A DNA stretch of 64,000 nucleotides from Phycisphaerales bacterium (GCA_020639075.1 JACKHI010000001.1:3658001-3722000), one strand, 5' to 3'; positions 8,273 to 18,001 are shown, numbered from the stretch's first letter. Notes: generated by a model not told the origin, from the sequence alone. Translations and numbers: made by a program.

Positions 8273-9997
8273 TCAATTCTCGACCGGCGGGACGGTCCAG
8301 GGCACCGGATCGCCGAATTCGCCGCTTCGGAAGAAGTGGTATGAAGGATCGTCGAGATCTCGCCTGAACGTCAGTTCGACGGCACGAACGACGCCATCCT
8401 CGACGCGCAGGATCCGACCCGTGACTTCTCCGGCATCGAACACATCCCCGGTTTTCTTCGGATTCGCGCGCGTGACGGCCATGTCGCCGAGGAAACTTGC
8501 GAACAACCCTTGCGAACCGTCCGACAGTTCAAGCTTGTTTCGCGCCGTGCGTCGGACATTCAGCGATTCTGATTCGGAGAGGAATCGCATACCAACAGTC
8601 GGCAGATGATTCACATCCTGAAAAATGCGCTGGGCGAAGAGGACCTGTAAATCGAAATTCGAATCGAGAAAGAACACGACATCGTCGGGACCTGTTTCAC
8701 CGATGAGCTGGGCGACTTTCTTGTGGTTCACGATCGTCTGCGATTCGACGAGGCGCATGATGCGCGTCGAGCCAAAGGCGAACGTCGCGTGCACGACGAA
8801 GAACAGCAGGATCGGTAATCGCCGGATTCGCGGCGACGCGATCTCCCGGCCGCCCGCAATCCACACACCGACGAGGTACGCGAAACCGACACTGGGGAGC
8901 ATCAGAATGCGATCGTCGGGAACCGTGCAGACAAGCAATGGAACGAAGACGAGAACCCAGAGAACCATCGCACCGACAATGCGATCGCCCGATGCGCGAC
9001 GCAATATTCCCCGACAGGCGCCGACGAGCGCGATCAATCCCAGGATACAGAATACATAGACAAACGGCTCGCCCCGCGGGCGGAAATAGAAGATAAACGG
9101 ATTGACCGGGATCACGAGCGACGTCAACAGGAGCATCGCGCGAATCGGAAACGCCAGCGCGTATTCGACGGGCCGGCGGATCGGATCGAGCATCACGAGC
9201 GTGTTGGATCCGAATCCGCCTCGTGAGTACATCATCATCCAGGCAAAACCGACGGCGAGCATCAGCGCACTGGCCGCAAACAACTTCCGTCGCGGCGCGC
9301 CGCGATACGCGACGATCCCGAGCGCAGCCGGCAATACGGCGACGGGCAGGCAGGCTTCCTTGAAACCGAGCGATAGTGCGAACAGGATCGCCATCGGCAC
9401 AAGACAGGCGACTGAACCCGTCGTCGCGCATCGCAGTGCGAGGAGGATCAGCGCGCAACAAAGCACAAGGACGACGACATCGGCCTGGGCCGAAATGAAG
9501 ACGGTCGGAATCGCGTGGCAGGCGAACGTCGTGAACGCCAGCGCGCCCCATCGCGCGGCTCTTTCACATTGCGCCAAGTGGCAGAAGAGACGATAGACGA
9601 GCCATGCGCCGAGCCAGTAGGCGAGCAACGTCACGAAGCGATAACCCACAGCGTGCCGGCCGAAAACAAGATACTCGCCGTAGAGCATGGCCTCCGCGGC
9701 AGGTCGCCAGTGTTGATAGCGCACGTCGTCGCCGAGCCACCAGGGATGGGAACCGTCACGTCTCGCGGCGGCGTTGCTCTCGGCGGACGTCAGGAACCGA
9801 AAGAGATGGAGAGTGTCACGCTCAGCGGATTGATACTGCTCCATGACGTGCAGGTGCCGGTAGTCGTCAAGCATGAACCCCCAGCGCAGACTGCCGCCGT
9901 AGAGCAAAGCGATCGGAATCAGCAGCAAAATCGAGGGATAAGGTGCGGACTCGACAAATCGGACGAAGCGGTTTTGACGCGATTTGACATCCGCCAT
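8273..9997 (-). CDS. GT-C-type multi-pass membrane protein (putative glycosyltransferase)
   Basis: 574 residues with about ten predicted transmembrane segments, followed by a roughly 150-residue soluble C-terminal domain. Shortly after the first segment comes GFMLDDYRHL; an acidic pair at this place in the first external loop is typical of GT-C polyprenyl-phosphate-sugar transferases (PMT/ArnT-like). The acceptor cannot be read. It starts 9 bases after the gyrB stop on the same strand, so it is probably expressed with the replication cluster, occupying the place where gyrA often sits. The assignment rests on topology and one motif only. Confidence 0.65.
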   Translation of the reverse strand: MADVKSRQNRFVRFVESAPYPSILLLIPIALLYGGSLRWGFMLDDYRHLHVMEQYQSAERDTLHLFRFLTSAESNAAARRDGSHPWWLGDDVRYQHWRPAAEAMLYGEYLVFGRHAVGYRFVTLLAYWLGAWLVYRLFCHLAQCERAARWGALAFTTFACHAIPTVFISAQADVVVLVLCCALILLALRCATTGSVACLVPMAILFALSLGFKEACLPVAVLPAALGIVAYRGAPRRKLFAASALMLAVGFAWMMMYSRGGFGSNTLVMLDPIRRPVEYALAFPIRAMLLLTSLVIPVNPFIFYFRPRGEPFVYVFCILGLIALVGACRGILRRASGDRIVGAMVLWVLVFVPLLVCTVPDDRILMLPSVGFAYLVGVWIAGGREIASPRIRRLPILLFFVVHATFAFGSTRIMRLVESQTIVNHKKVAQLIGETGPDDVVFFLDSNFDLQVLFAQRIFQDVNHLPTVGMRFLSESESLNVRRTARNKLELSDGSQGLFASFLGDMAVTRANPKKTGDVFDAGEVTGRILRVEDGVVRAVELTFRRDLDDPSYHFFRSGEFGDPVPWTVPPVEN

Positions 9998-10006
9998 GAG
10001 TTGATG

Positions 10007-12610
10007 TCAGACGTCGAGATCCCGGACATGGATCGCGTTGGTTTCGATGAACCCTCGACGGACCTCTACGTCATTGCCCATGAGAATCGAGAAGATGCGA
10101 TCGGCGGCGCGGCCGTCCACTTCGACCTGCTCGATGTCTTCGGCCTCTTCTGAAATTACAACCTGAAGGAGCTTCCGCTTTGACGGGTCGAGGGTGGTTT
10201 CCCAGAGTTCCTCCGGGTTCATTTCGCCAAGACCTTTGAATCGCTTGACCGTCGCGCCGCGCTGGCCGAGCGAGCGGATGCCTTCGGCGACATGGGCGAG
10301 TCCGTTCAACTCCACCGGTTCGCCGGTATTCGGAATCAGAACGTACTTGGCCGGCGTCAGTTCGCCTGTCACGAGTTCTTCGCGACGCATGAAGTAGTCT
10401 TCGATCGAGATTCCGTGCTTCTCGAACCAGGCGATGGCTTCCTCGATCTCGTCGGATTCCGGCAGTTCGTAGCGAACGATGACCTTCGTTTCTTCCTCGG
10501 ATGCGTGCTGAGCCGGCAGGCTGACACCGCCGTCGGCGACTTCGATCTTGCCGAATTTCTCTTTGCACTGTTTTCGGAAGTCGTTGAACGCATCGTCATC
10601 GGGGAAATAGCGTTCTTCGCCGTCGAGGATCGTGCGAATCCATGGCAACGTACCGCCATTTTCGGCGCGGGTCTTGATGATGAATGTATGGAAGTCGATT
10701 CCGCGGCGGCTCAGACCGTGCCGGGCGCGCGTCACGCGATCGACCATCTGGCACAGCTGCAGGAGGTCGGCGCCATCGATGAACGTCTCTTTCGACGGCG
10801 TCGTCGCGTTGCCTTCAAACGTTCGGATGGCCACGCGCGTCTCGTTCAATCCCCACTCCGCCAACATTCGATCCATGATGATGTCGTTGAGGATGAACTC
10901 CGCCTGCTTGCCGCGCTTGAGCAGATAGAGCGGCGGCTGCGCAACGAAGATGCGGCCGGCGTTGATCAACTCGCGCATGTGGCGGAAGAAGAAAGTCAAG
11001 AGCAGCGTTCGAATGTGGCTGCCGTCGACGTCCGCATCGGTCATGATGATGATCTTGCCGTAGCGGCACTTCGTGACGTCGAAATCTTCGTGGCCCGGAA
11101 CGCCGCAGCCGAGAGCCGCGATGATGGTCTTGATTTCCTCGTGAGAGAGGATCTTGTCCATCCGCGCTTTCTCGACATTCAGGATCTTACCCTTGAGCGG
11201 CAGGATGGCCTGCGTCTTGGCGACGCGTCCCTGCTTGGCCGAACCGCCCGCCGAATCGCCCTCGACGAGAAACAGCTCCGACTCCTCGGGATTCTTGCTG
11301 TGGCAGTCCCAGAGTTTGCCGGGAAGGTTGCCGCTGGACAGTGCCGTCTTGCGCGTCGCCTCGCGCGCTTTGCGCGCCGCCTCCCGGGCGACGGCCGCCT
11401 GGATGCCCTTCGTGATGACTTTCTTGGCCTCGGACGGATTCTCTTCGAGCCAGTTGGCGAGTTGGGAATTGACCGTCTGTTGAACGAAGGACTCGACGTC
11501 CGAGTTCATCAGTCGGTCTTTGGTCTGCCCCTGGAAGTCGGGTTCACGCACCTTGACGGATACGATCGCCGTCAGACCTTCCCGCCAGTCTTCGCCGCGA
11601 AGCGCCAGGCCGCCTTTGACCGCATTGCTCTTCTTGGCGTAAGCGTTGAGCGTTCGAGTCAGGCCGGCTTGCAACCCCGTCAGATGCGTGCCGCCGTCGC
11701 GATTCTTGATGTTGTTCGCAAAGGCAAGCAGATTCTCGTTGTAGGAATCGTTCCACTGGAATGCGACGCGACACTCCAGGCCCGTCTCTTCATCCGTCGC
11801 CTGAAGCGTGCGCACCGGATGCAGCGTGTCTTTGCCCTCATTCATGTAGTGAATGAATGCTTTCAGCCCGTCTTCGTAATGGAATTCCTCGTGCTTGTTG
11901 ACGCGTTCATCAATGAACTGAATCCGCAGGCCTTCGTTCAGGTAGGCCAGTTCGCGAAGCCGCGTGACCAGAATTTCCGTGCGGAACTTCGTATCTTCGA
12001 AAATCTGGGGATCGGGCTTGAATTCAATGCGGGTGCCGCGCTCGTTGGATTCGCCGACACGCTTCAGACCGCGAATCGCCACGCCGCGGCTGAATCCCAT
12101 CGTGTACAACGACCCGTCACGGGTCACTTCCACATCGAGCCGCTCGGACAGCGCATTCACAACGCTCACACCGACGCCGTGAAGTCCGCCGGAGACCGCA
12201 TAGCTGTCCCGATCGAACTTTCCGCCCGCGTGCAATATCGTCAACACGACCTCGAGCGTCGGTTTGCCGTCAATCTTCGGATTGTCCGGCATCTTGTAGG
12301 GCTTGACGGGAATACCGCGGCCGTTGTCGCGAACCATGCACGATCCGTCGGCATTGATCTTGACGAGAATGCTGTTGCAGAAGCCGGCGAGCGATTCGTC
12401 GACGGAGTTGTCGACGACTTCCCAGATCAGATGATGCAGGCCGTGGAGCTGCGTGTCGCCGATATACATCGACGGGCGCTTGCGGACCGCGTCCATCCCT
12501 TCCAGAACGCGGATGCTGTCGGCATCGTAATCCTTCCCGGGCCGGCCATTCGGCGGTTCATCTGATGGAGGTTCATTTGATGGGGGTTCTTTCACCGGCG
12601 TTTCGCTCAT
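10007..12610 (-). CDS. gyrB: DNA gyrase subunit B (long form with Toprim insertion)
   Basis: 867 residues; ATPase and Toprim subunit of DNA gyrase. Seen: EGMDAVRKRPSMYIGDT and VDNSVDESLAGF (GHKL ATPase), HAGGKFDRDSYAVSGGLHGV (ATP lid), EGDSAGGSAKQGR and MTDADVDGSHIRTLL (Toprim acidic residues), and RFKGLGEMNPEELWETTLD. It is about 220 residues longer than a typical 640-residue GyrB. The extra block lies between the two Toprim halves (roughly residues 590-740), as in the long GyrB of gamma-proteobacteria. The N-terminal tail is Pro/Glu-rich (EPPSNEPPSDEPP). ATG 12610 has GGAG six bases upstream and is preferred over GTG 12628. Confidence 0.97.
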   Translation of the reverse strand: MSETPVKEPPSNEPPSDEPPNGRPGKDYDADSIRVLEGMDAVRKRPSMYIGDTQLHGLHHLIWEVVDNSVDESLAGFCNSILVKINADGSCMVRDNGRGIPVKPYKMPDNPKIDGKPTLEVVLTILHAGGKFDRDSYAVSGGLHGVGVSVVNALSERLDVEVTRDGSLYTMGFSRGVAIRGLKRVGESNERGTRIEFKPDPQIFEDTKFRTEILVTRLRELAYLNEGLRIQFIDERVNKHEEFHYEDGLKAFIHYMNEGKDTLHPVRTLQATDEETGLECRVAFQWNDSYNENLLAFANNIKNRDGGTHLTGLQAGLTRTLNAYAKKSNAVKGGLALRGEDWREGLTAIVSVKVREPDFQGQTKDRLMNSDVESFVQQTVNSQLANWLEENPSEAKKVITKGIQAAVAREAARKAREATRKTALSSGNLPGKLWDCHSKNPEESELFLVEGDSAGGSAKQGRVAKTQAILPLKGKILNVEKARMDKILSHEEIKTIIAALGCGVPGHEDFDVTKCRYGKIIIMTDADVDGSHIRTLLLTFFFRHMRELINAGRIFVAQPPLYLLKRGKQAEFILNDIIMDRMLAEWGLNETRVAIRTFEGNATTPSKETFIDGADLLQLCQMVDRVTRARHGLSRRGIDFHTFIIKTRAENGGTLPWIRTILDGEERYFPDDDAFNDFRKQCKEKFGKIEVADGGVSLPAQHASEEETKVIVRYELPESDEIEEAIAWFEKHGISIEDYFMRREELVTGELTPAKYVLIPNTGEPVELNGLAHVAEGIRSLGQRGATVKRFKGLGEMNPEELWETTLDPSKRKLLQVVISEEAEDIEQVEVDGRAADRIFSILMGNDVEVRRGFIETNAIHVRDLDV

Positions 12611-12678
12611 GGTCTCTCCGAAGCGCACATGCGCTCGATCCTGCGCGGCGCTTCGTGATTTCTTTCATGTCAAAGTCG

Positions 12679-13137
12679 TTACTTGTTCGCTCGCCGACCG
12701 GATCCGACGCGGAACTTGATCGTCTGGATCCCCAATCCCGGCGCCGCATCTTCAAGGCGCTCAAGCAATCTCTGATATTCCTGACGCCGAAGCACGTAAG
12801 CCGTACTTTTCGAATCGACGAGGACCGTCAGCTCCCCCTTCTTCAGGGAGTCAATCCGGCATTTGTCGAGACAATTCGCCGGCACGCTTTTCTTCCAGGC
12901 GACGATCGCCCTGCCGAGCCGAACGCCATCCCCCGCCACGCGATGATTCAACAGTTGCCCGGTCAGGTCTCCGACGCCCGCAACCGGACGACGGATTCGA
13001 AAGCCCGCTCGACCGTTCGCCAGGTTGTGCCGCTTCCAGAATTGCATCTGCGCCTCGGACGGACTGAAACGCAGACCTTCGGCTTCCAGCGCGTCGCGAC
13101 GAAAGGCGAGATGATCGCGTTCAAACCCTGCAGACAC
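12679..13137 (-). CDS. DUF721 / DciA-like protein
   Basis: 152 residues. The central part, VAWKKSVPANCLDKCRIDSLKKGELTVLV split across DSKSTAYVLRRQEYQRLLERL and ending IQTIKFRVG, has the DUF721 pattern (a KH-like fold). DciA proteins of this family load or operate the replicative helicase DnaB in bacteria lacking DnaC/DnaI. The position between dnaN and gyrB is where DUF721 genes are typically found. The start is GTG 13137 with GAGGA nine bases upstream. The N-terminal 60 residues are not recognised. Similarity is weak but context is strong. Confidence 0.75.
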   Translation of the reverse strand: MSAGFERDHLAFRRDALEAEGLRFSPSEAQMQFWKRHNLANGRAGFRIRRPVAGVGDLTGQLLNHRVAGDGVRLGRAIVAWKKSVPANCLDKCRIDSLKKGELTVLVDSKSTAYVLRRQEYQRLLERLEDAAPGLGIQTIKFRVGSGRRANK

Positions 13138-13233
13138 TCGGAATCGTCCTCGCTATCGCGGCCATTGGGACTCGTTGCATGCCAATCGCTCGTCCGGGCG
13201 CACAACAGTCACATACTTCCTACATATCGGCAT

Positions 13234-14328
13234 TTACGACAGGTTGACCGGCATGACAACGTACTGGAAATCGGGACCGCTTTTGAGCAATCCCGGCTTG
13301 CTGCCGTCTTTGAACACCATCGTGGTTGTGTCGTCACAGACCTTTAACGCATCGATCAGAAACTCTGGGTTGAAGCCGATCTTGACCGGCTGCCCGGAAT
13401 AGTTCACGCCCATTTTCACTTGCGCTTCGCCCTGTTCGGCGGAACGGCTGCGAAGCTCCATGTCCTTGCCGGACAACTCCATGGCAATGCCCTTGGATTC
13501 GACATTCGCCAGCAACGACGCACGCTTCACGGCGCTGAGAAACTCCGACGTGCTGATTTCGAGCGTCTTGTCGCCGCCTTCGGGGACCACTTCCTCCCAC
13601 TTCGGGAAGTTGCCTTCCACCAGGACGCTGCTGATCGTAACGCCCGCCGCCGACATGATGATCTGATTCGGCATGATCCGCACAGAGAGATGCTCATCGC
13701 CGTCGAGATGCAGCCGATTGAAAATCGACAACGCCTTGGTCGGCACGATCGCCCGGAAATCCTCGGACGGCTTCTCATCCAATTCGGCTGCCGCGACAGC
13801 GAGCCTGCGCCCGTCCGTCGACACCAACTGGAGCTTCTTGCCGTTGACCTCGCACAGGACGCCGTTGATGGCGTAGCGCGTGCTTTCACGGGCAGCGGCG
13901 AACAACGTCTTCTCGATCCCGCGACGGAAACTCCCGACGCGCATCTTCAGCGACGCCTCGCCTTCCATATCCGGAACCGGCGGAAACTCGCGAACGTTCT
14001 GACCGACAACCTGGAAGTGGCTGTCCTTGCCGCGAATGTGAAGGTGATCGTCCTTCGTCTCGAGCGATAGGGTTTCGTCGTTCGATTCGCGAACGATCGA
14101 ATGCATCCGGTCGCACGAGACGAGCGCCTCGCCGGGATCGTCGATCTCGACCTGAGTGATTCGGAATCGAAGGCCGACTTCCTGGTCGTAAGCCGTCAGC
14201 ACCAGCGAGTCCTTGTCCGCCGTCAATCGAACACACTGGAGGATTGGCTTGGGAGTGCGCGCGAGCGCGACGCCCGAGGCGGCGCTCAAGGCTTCCTGTA
14301 ATGCGGAACGATCACAAATACACTTCAT
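13234..14328 (-). CDS. dnaN: DNA polymerase III beta subunit (sliding clamp)
   Basis: 364 residues, normal clamp length. Recognisable features include MKCICDRSALQEALSAA at the start, LVSCDRMHSIVRE in domain 1, SVRIMPNQIIM and the C-terminal YVVMPVNLS, the conserved ending that forms part of the client-binding pocket. It is a ring-forming processivity factor that tethers the polymerase and recruits mismatch-repair and Okazaki-processing enzymes. It lies downstream of dnaA after a 374-base gap that may contain the origin. Confidence 0.96.
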   Translation of the reverse strand: MKCICDRSALQEALSAASGVALARTPKPILQCVRLTADKDSLVLTAYDQEVGLRFRITQVEIDDPGEALVSCDRMHSIVRESNDETLSLETKDDHLHIRGKDSHFQVVGQNVREFPPVPDMEGEASLKMRVGSFRRGIEKTLFAAARESTRYAINGVLCEVNGKKLQLVSTDGRRLAVAAAELDEKPSEDFRAIVPTKALSIFNRLHLDGDEHLSVRIMPNQIIMSAAGVTISSVLVEGNFPKWEEVVPEGGDKTLEISTSEFLSAVKRASLLANVESKGIAMELSGKDMELRSRSAEQGEAQVKMGVNYSGQPVKIGFNPEFLIDALKVCDDTTTMVFKDGSKPGLLKSGPDFQYVVMPVNLS

Positions 14329-14702
14329 GGCGATTCACTCTCAACCAGGGCGGATCATAACAAATCCCGATCCACTTGGAATGACTTCAACACTGACATG
14401 CTCAGGGACTACTAATACTGATAACTTCTTTTTTCGTTAACCGTATACCCTAACAGGGCCTGTCATATGTTGAAGCGTTCTTGCCGGTGTTCAACTAACC
14501 TCCGCAAACCCCTGATTTTACGGCATTTCCCATAGTTCGTCCACGCCTGAACAACCTGTGATTGCCGCTGTCGACAACCTGCTTCCAGAGCACATTTTCA
14601 ACACTGCCAACAGCATTCACTGGACCTGCAAAATCAAGGCATCAACAAACACCAGCTTATCCACACGTTTTCAGTCGACGCCTGTGATCCGCCGCCCTGT
14701 CG
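14329..14702. other. oriC: Candidate chromosomal origin (dnaA-dnaN intergenic)
   Basis: The region holds one perfect DnaA box (14657-14665), an AT-rich stretch (about 14405-14450: CTACTAATACTGATAAC, then CTTCTTTTTTCGTTAACC), a TTAGTAG run on the minus strand that resembles DnaA-trio sequence, and a 10-base direct repeat TTCAACACTG at 14386-14395 and 14597-14606. The position between dnaA and dnaN is a classical origin site. Only one consensus box was found, so the call is tentative. Confidence 0.5.
14657..14665 (+). promoter_or_regulatory. DnaA box (TTATCCACA)
   Basis: Exact 9-base consensus for DnaA binding. It lies 38 bases past the dnaA stop. Confidence 0.75.
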
Positions 14703-16076
14703 TCACGCTGAGATCGGCATTCTGGCGGAGACCTGCCGCAGATCGCGCTCAAGTCCCTGAACCTGGCCGCGCAACTCCATGTCGTCGCGCAGCCGGTCCG
14801 TGATTTGTCGATGGGCGTGGAGGACCGTCGTGTGGTCCCGTCCGCCGAAGTACCCGCCGATCTCCTCGAGGCTGTGCGGCGTCAACTGGCGGGCGAGATA
14901 CATGCATATCTGTCGCGGCAACGCGATCGATCGGCTTCGGCGCTTTCCCTGGAGTTCAGAGAGCTTGACGCCGAATCGGGTCGAGGCAGCCGCGGCGATA
15001 TCCTGGATGCGCGGGGCCGGCAGGGAATGCTGCATCGTCTGCCCCAATGCGGAGCGGACCATCTCGGCGTCGGGGGCGCGGCCTTCCAGCGCCGACATGC
15101 CGTGAATCCGATTCAAGACGCCTTCAAGTTCGCGGGCGTTGGAAGGGGTCTCTGACGCGACAAACATCGTGATGTCGTCCGGCAGCTGCATGCCCTTCGC
15201 TCGCATCTTCTTGCGCAGAATCGCGTTGCGCGTTTCCAGGCAAGGCGGGTCGAGCCGGGCGACGAGCCCCCAGTTGAATCGACTGACAAGCCGATTCTCA
15301 ATCCCCTTCATTTTGTTCGGCGGCGCGTCGCCGGAAATCACGATCTGCTTGTTGATCTGGTAGAGAGCGTTGAATGTGTGGAAGAACTCCTCCTGAGTCC
15401 TGTCGTGACCAATGAGGAACTGGATGTCGTCGATCACGAGCAGATCGGCATGGCGATACTGATAACGGAAATTCGCCAAATCACCCTTCTCGACGGCCTC
15501 GATGAACTGATTCACGAAGGCCTCGCAGCTCAGGAAGATCACGTGGGCAGCGGGGTTGGATTCGAGCAGCTCGTGACAGATCGCCTGGAGCATGTGCGTC
15601 TTGCCAAGGCCCACGTCGCCGTGCAGAAACAGCGGGTTGTACGCCGTTCCGGGCGCCTCGCTGACGGCACGGCAGGCAGCATTCGCCAGTCGGTTGCAGG
15701 GCCCGACGACCAGGTTGTCAAACGTATACTCGCCGTTGAGATACACGATCGAACCATGCGTCGCGGCCGCCGGCGCATCGACCGCGAAGTCGGTCTTGTC
15801 GGGCGTCGGCTCACGAACCTCTGTGCCGTCGTGCGTCGCGAATTCGGCGGTGATCAGGCGGCCCGTGAGAGACTGTGCCGCATCGCGGAAGGCTGAGACG
15901 CAGTGGCTTCGAAGGTAGAGGACCTGCTCCGGCGTTTCGGCGAGGATCTCCAGTTTGCCGGCGTCAATCTCACCGATCCGCAAATCCTCGAACCAGCGCC
16001 GGCAGATGCCGGCGTGCTGTCTTTGCAGATGGCTGATCAAATCACAAATGGCGATGTCGGCGTCGCGTTTCTTCAT
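14703..16076 (-). CDS. dnaA: Chromosomal replication initiator DnaA
   Basis: 457 residues. The AAA+ domain has Walker A GDVGLGKTHM and Walker B LLVIDDIQFL, preceded by YTFDNLVVGPCNRLA, the standard entry to domain III. Domain IV ends with GGRDHTTVLHAHRQI, the DnaA signature helix that reads DnaA boxes. The N-terminal domain I is short and divergent, and domain II is a brief Ala/Pro-containing linker. DnaA melts oriC and loads the helicase. It is the first gene of the minus-strand replication cluster. Confidence 0.97.
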   Translation of the reverse strand: MKKRDADIAICDLISHLQRQHAGICRRWFEDLRIGEIDAGKLEILAETPEQVLYLRSHCVSAFRDAAQSLTGRLITAEFATHDGTEVREPTPDKTDFAVDAPAAATHGSIVYLNGEYTFDNLVVGPCNRLANAACRAVSEAPGTAYNPLFLHGDVGLGKTHMLQAICHELLESNPAAHVIFLSCEAFVNQFIEAVEKGDLANFRYQYRHADLLVIDDIQFLIGHDRTQEEFFHTFNALYQINKQIVISGDAPPNKMKGIENRLVSRFNWGLVARLDPPCLETRNAILRKKMRAKGMQLPDDITMFVASETPSNARELEGVLNRIHGMSALEGRAPDAEMVRSALGQTMQHSLPAPRIQDIAAAASTRFGVKLSELQGKRRSRSIALPRQICMYLARQLTPHSLEEIGGYFGGRDHTTVLHAHRQITDRLRDDMELRGQVQGLERDLRQVSARMPISA

Positions 16077-16508
16077 GGTCTTTCAAGTCCACCAGCGCGC
16101 GGCCACGGACGGCTGTCGGCAGGGGCAAGTCCGTGGATCGGAGTCAATCGTGTCGATCGGAAGCGCCGTTCATCGGCGCAGAGGGCCAATCCTATCAGCC
16201 CGTTCTGCGGCAGGCAATACGGTACTGTGATTCGTCTGTATCTTCATTCGCGACATAAACATAGAATGCGAAGTTCAGTGTGCGTATCCTGTGAGTTCCG
16301 GTCCAATTATGAGTCGGGCGTCCCTGTCAATCCGGGAAGTGTGGCCGCCCTGCTCTGGTGATTTGAATAGGACTTCGCGTGCCCGCAGTTGGTGCCGAAC
16401 GAAGGGGCCCGGGCTTGCGGGATGAGGGTGTCGAGGTTAATTTAGCTAGGTTCCGGTGATGGTCAAAAATGTCCCCAAAGTACAACATCAAAGCGAGGCA
16501 GTCCTATC
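16077..16508. other. Divergent promoter region, dnaA / TPR-alphaCTD
   Basis: About 430 bases between two divergent genes, expected to hold both promoters. I found no consensus DnaA box, repeat or RNA gene here. GAGG at 16493-16496 is the likely ribosome-binding site for the GTG start at 16509. Confidence 0.5.
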
Positions 16509-17846
16509 GTGACGGAGTCGACGCTGGATCTACCGACGATTTTCGAGCAATCCAACTTTTCAGCAGAGCATATTGATACGCTCAAACGCATCGCGTTCAG
16601 TTCCAAGGAATCGGCCAATCGATTCCGGGAGCTGTTGTCTCAGGCGGAGTCCACTGCGGGCTCTTCCGGGGGAAATGCAGCGCTTCGAGTGGGCGTTTCG
16701 CGACTGATGCTCGGCCAGCCGCAGCAGGCCGTGTCCTGGCTCGAAAAGTCCCCGGACAATGCTGATAAGCAGTATCACCTTGCCATTGCCTATCGCGAAG
16801 TCGGCAGATTCGCCGATGCCGCCAAGGCGTTCGAGGCGGCAGCCGGCGCCGGCGCGGATCGCATGGAATGCAAGTGCCTGGCCGCCGAATGTCATCTGCT
16901 GATGGGCGAGACTTCGGAAACGCGATCGATGCTCGAGGCGATTGCCGGCGACGGCAGCGCTTCGGCCGACTGGCATTACGTGATGGGTCGCGTCCTGTTC
17001 GAGGAGGGGGATCGATCCGGCGCGATCGCGTCCATGGAGCGCGCCCTCGAAATCGATGAACTCCATTCCCCGGCCAATTTCCATCTGGGCACGATGCTGC
17101 ATCTCTATGGCGACGACGACGGCGCCAAGCTCCACTTCTCCATGGCTGCGGAAGACAGCGGCTGCTACGCCAATGCGCTGATGAACCTGGCGATCTGCTA
17201 CGAGGACGAAGGTCGCTACGAGCGCGCCGCCTCTTGTGTTCGTCGCGTTCTGGTGGTGGATCCCGCCCACGAGCGCGCCCGGCTGTTTCTCCGCGATCTG
17301 GAATCCGCTCACGATATGTATATCGATGAGCAGGAAGTCATGGACAGCCAGAAGCGCAACGCGGTATTGGACATTCCCGTGACGGACTTCGAGTTGTCGG
17401 TCCGCAGCCGGAACTGTCTGAAGAAGATGAACATCAACACGCTGGGCGACCTGCTGCGAACGACGGAGCCCGAACTGCTCGCTTACAAGAACTTCGGCGA
17501 GACGTCCTTGAAGGAAATCAAGGCGATGCTTTCGCACAAGGGGCTGTCGCTCGGACAGCTCTCCCACGAAAAGCGCAACGGCGGCAGCGTCGGAATCAAA
17601 ATGCCGACGATCGCCCCGGCGCCGGGCGTCAGCGCCGATGTCTATAACCGTTCCGTGGCCACGCTCGAACTGTCGGTCCGATCCCGGAAATGCCTGCAGG
17701 TGCAGGGTATCAACACCGTCGGCGAGCTGACGCAGCGAACGGAAACCGAGTTGATGGCGTCACGCAACTTTGGGCAGACGTCGTTGAACGAGATCAAGGG
17801 CTGTTTGTCCGAGCTGGGTGTGTCGTTGCGTCCGTCCGACGCCTGA
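16509..17846 (+). CDS. TPR protein with two RNA-polymerase alpha-CTD-like domains
   Basis: 445 residues. The first 270 or so are TPR-like helical repeats (AVSWLEKSPDNADKQYHLAIAY-type units, GAIASMERALEIDELHSPA, YERAASCVRRVLVVDPAHERA). Two C-terminal copies of the alpha-CTD fold follow: LSVRSRNCLKKMNINTLGDL ... NFGETSLKEIKAML and LSVRSRKCLQVQGINTVGEL ... NFGQTSLNEIKGCL. In RpoA this helix-hairpin-helix domain binds UP-element DNA and transcription factors. Fusion to TPRs without the polymerase-assembly domain suggests an adaptor or regulator. Similar proteins are annotated in planctomycetes without a known role. The start is GTG 16509. It faces dnaA. Confidence 0.88.
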   Translation: MTESTLDLPTIFEQSNFSAEHIDTLKRIAFSSKESANRFRELLSQAESTAGSSGGNAALRVGVSRLMLGQPQQAVSWLEKSPDNADKQYHLAIAYREVGRFADAAKAFEAAAGAGADRMECKCLAAECHLLMGETSETRSMLEAIAGDGSASADWHYVMGRVLFEEGDRSGAIASMERALEIDELHSPANFHLGTMLHLYGDDDGAKLHFSMAAEDSGCYANALMNLAICYEDEGRYERAASCVRRVLVVDPAHERARLFLRDLESAHDMYIDEQEVMDSQKRNAVLDIPVTDFELSVRSRNCLKKMNINTLGDLLRTTEPELLAYKNFGETSLKEIKAMLSHKGLSLGQLSHEKRNGGSVGIKMPTIAPAPGVSADVYNRSVATLELSVRSRKCLQVQGINTVGELTQRTETELMASRNFGQTSLNEIKGCLSELGVSLRPSDA

Positions 17847-18001
17847 GTCGCCGCCCCATTTTCGTTTTGCCGGCGCGATGCAGCATCTCTAAGATAATCA
17901 GGTCGAACGGAATCGTGTCCTGATTCGTAACTCCAATGCGGCGATTGCGGCGCGTTGGAGTCTCCGCATCGGTTTCAACGCATGTTGAAGGAGCGAATGC
18001 G

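Noticed and set aside
10292..12565. Long open frame on the plus strand opposite gyrB (about 757 codons)
   Set aside because: It is an antisense shadow of gyrB caused by high GC; the gyrB reading has all motifs and this frame has none.
16077..16508. Origin upstream of dnaA
   Set aside because: No TTATCCACA-type box was found there, whereas the dnaA-dnaN gap has one.
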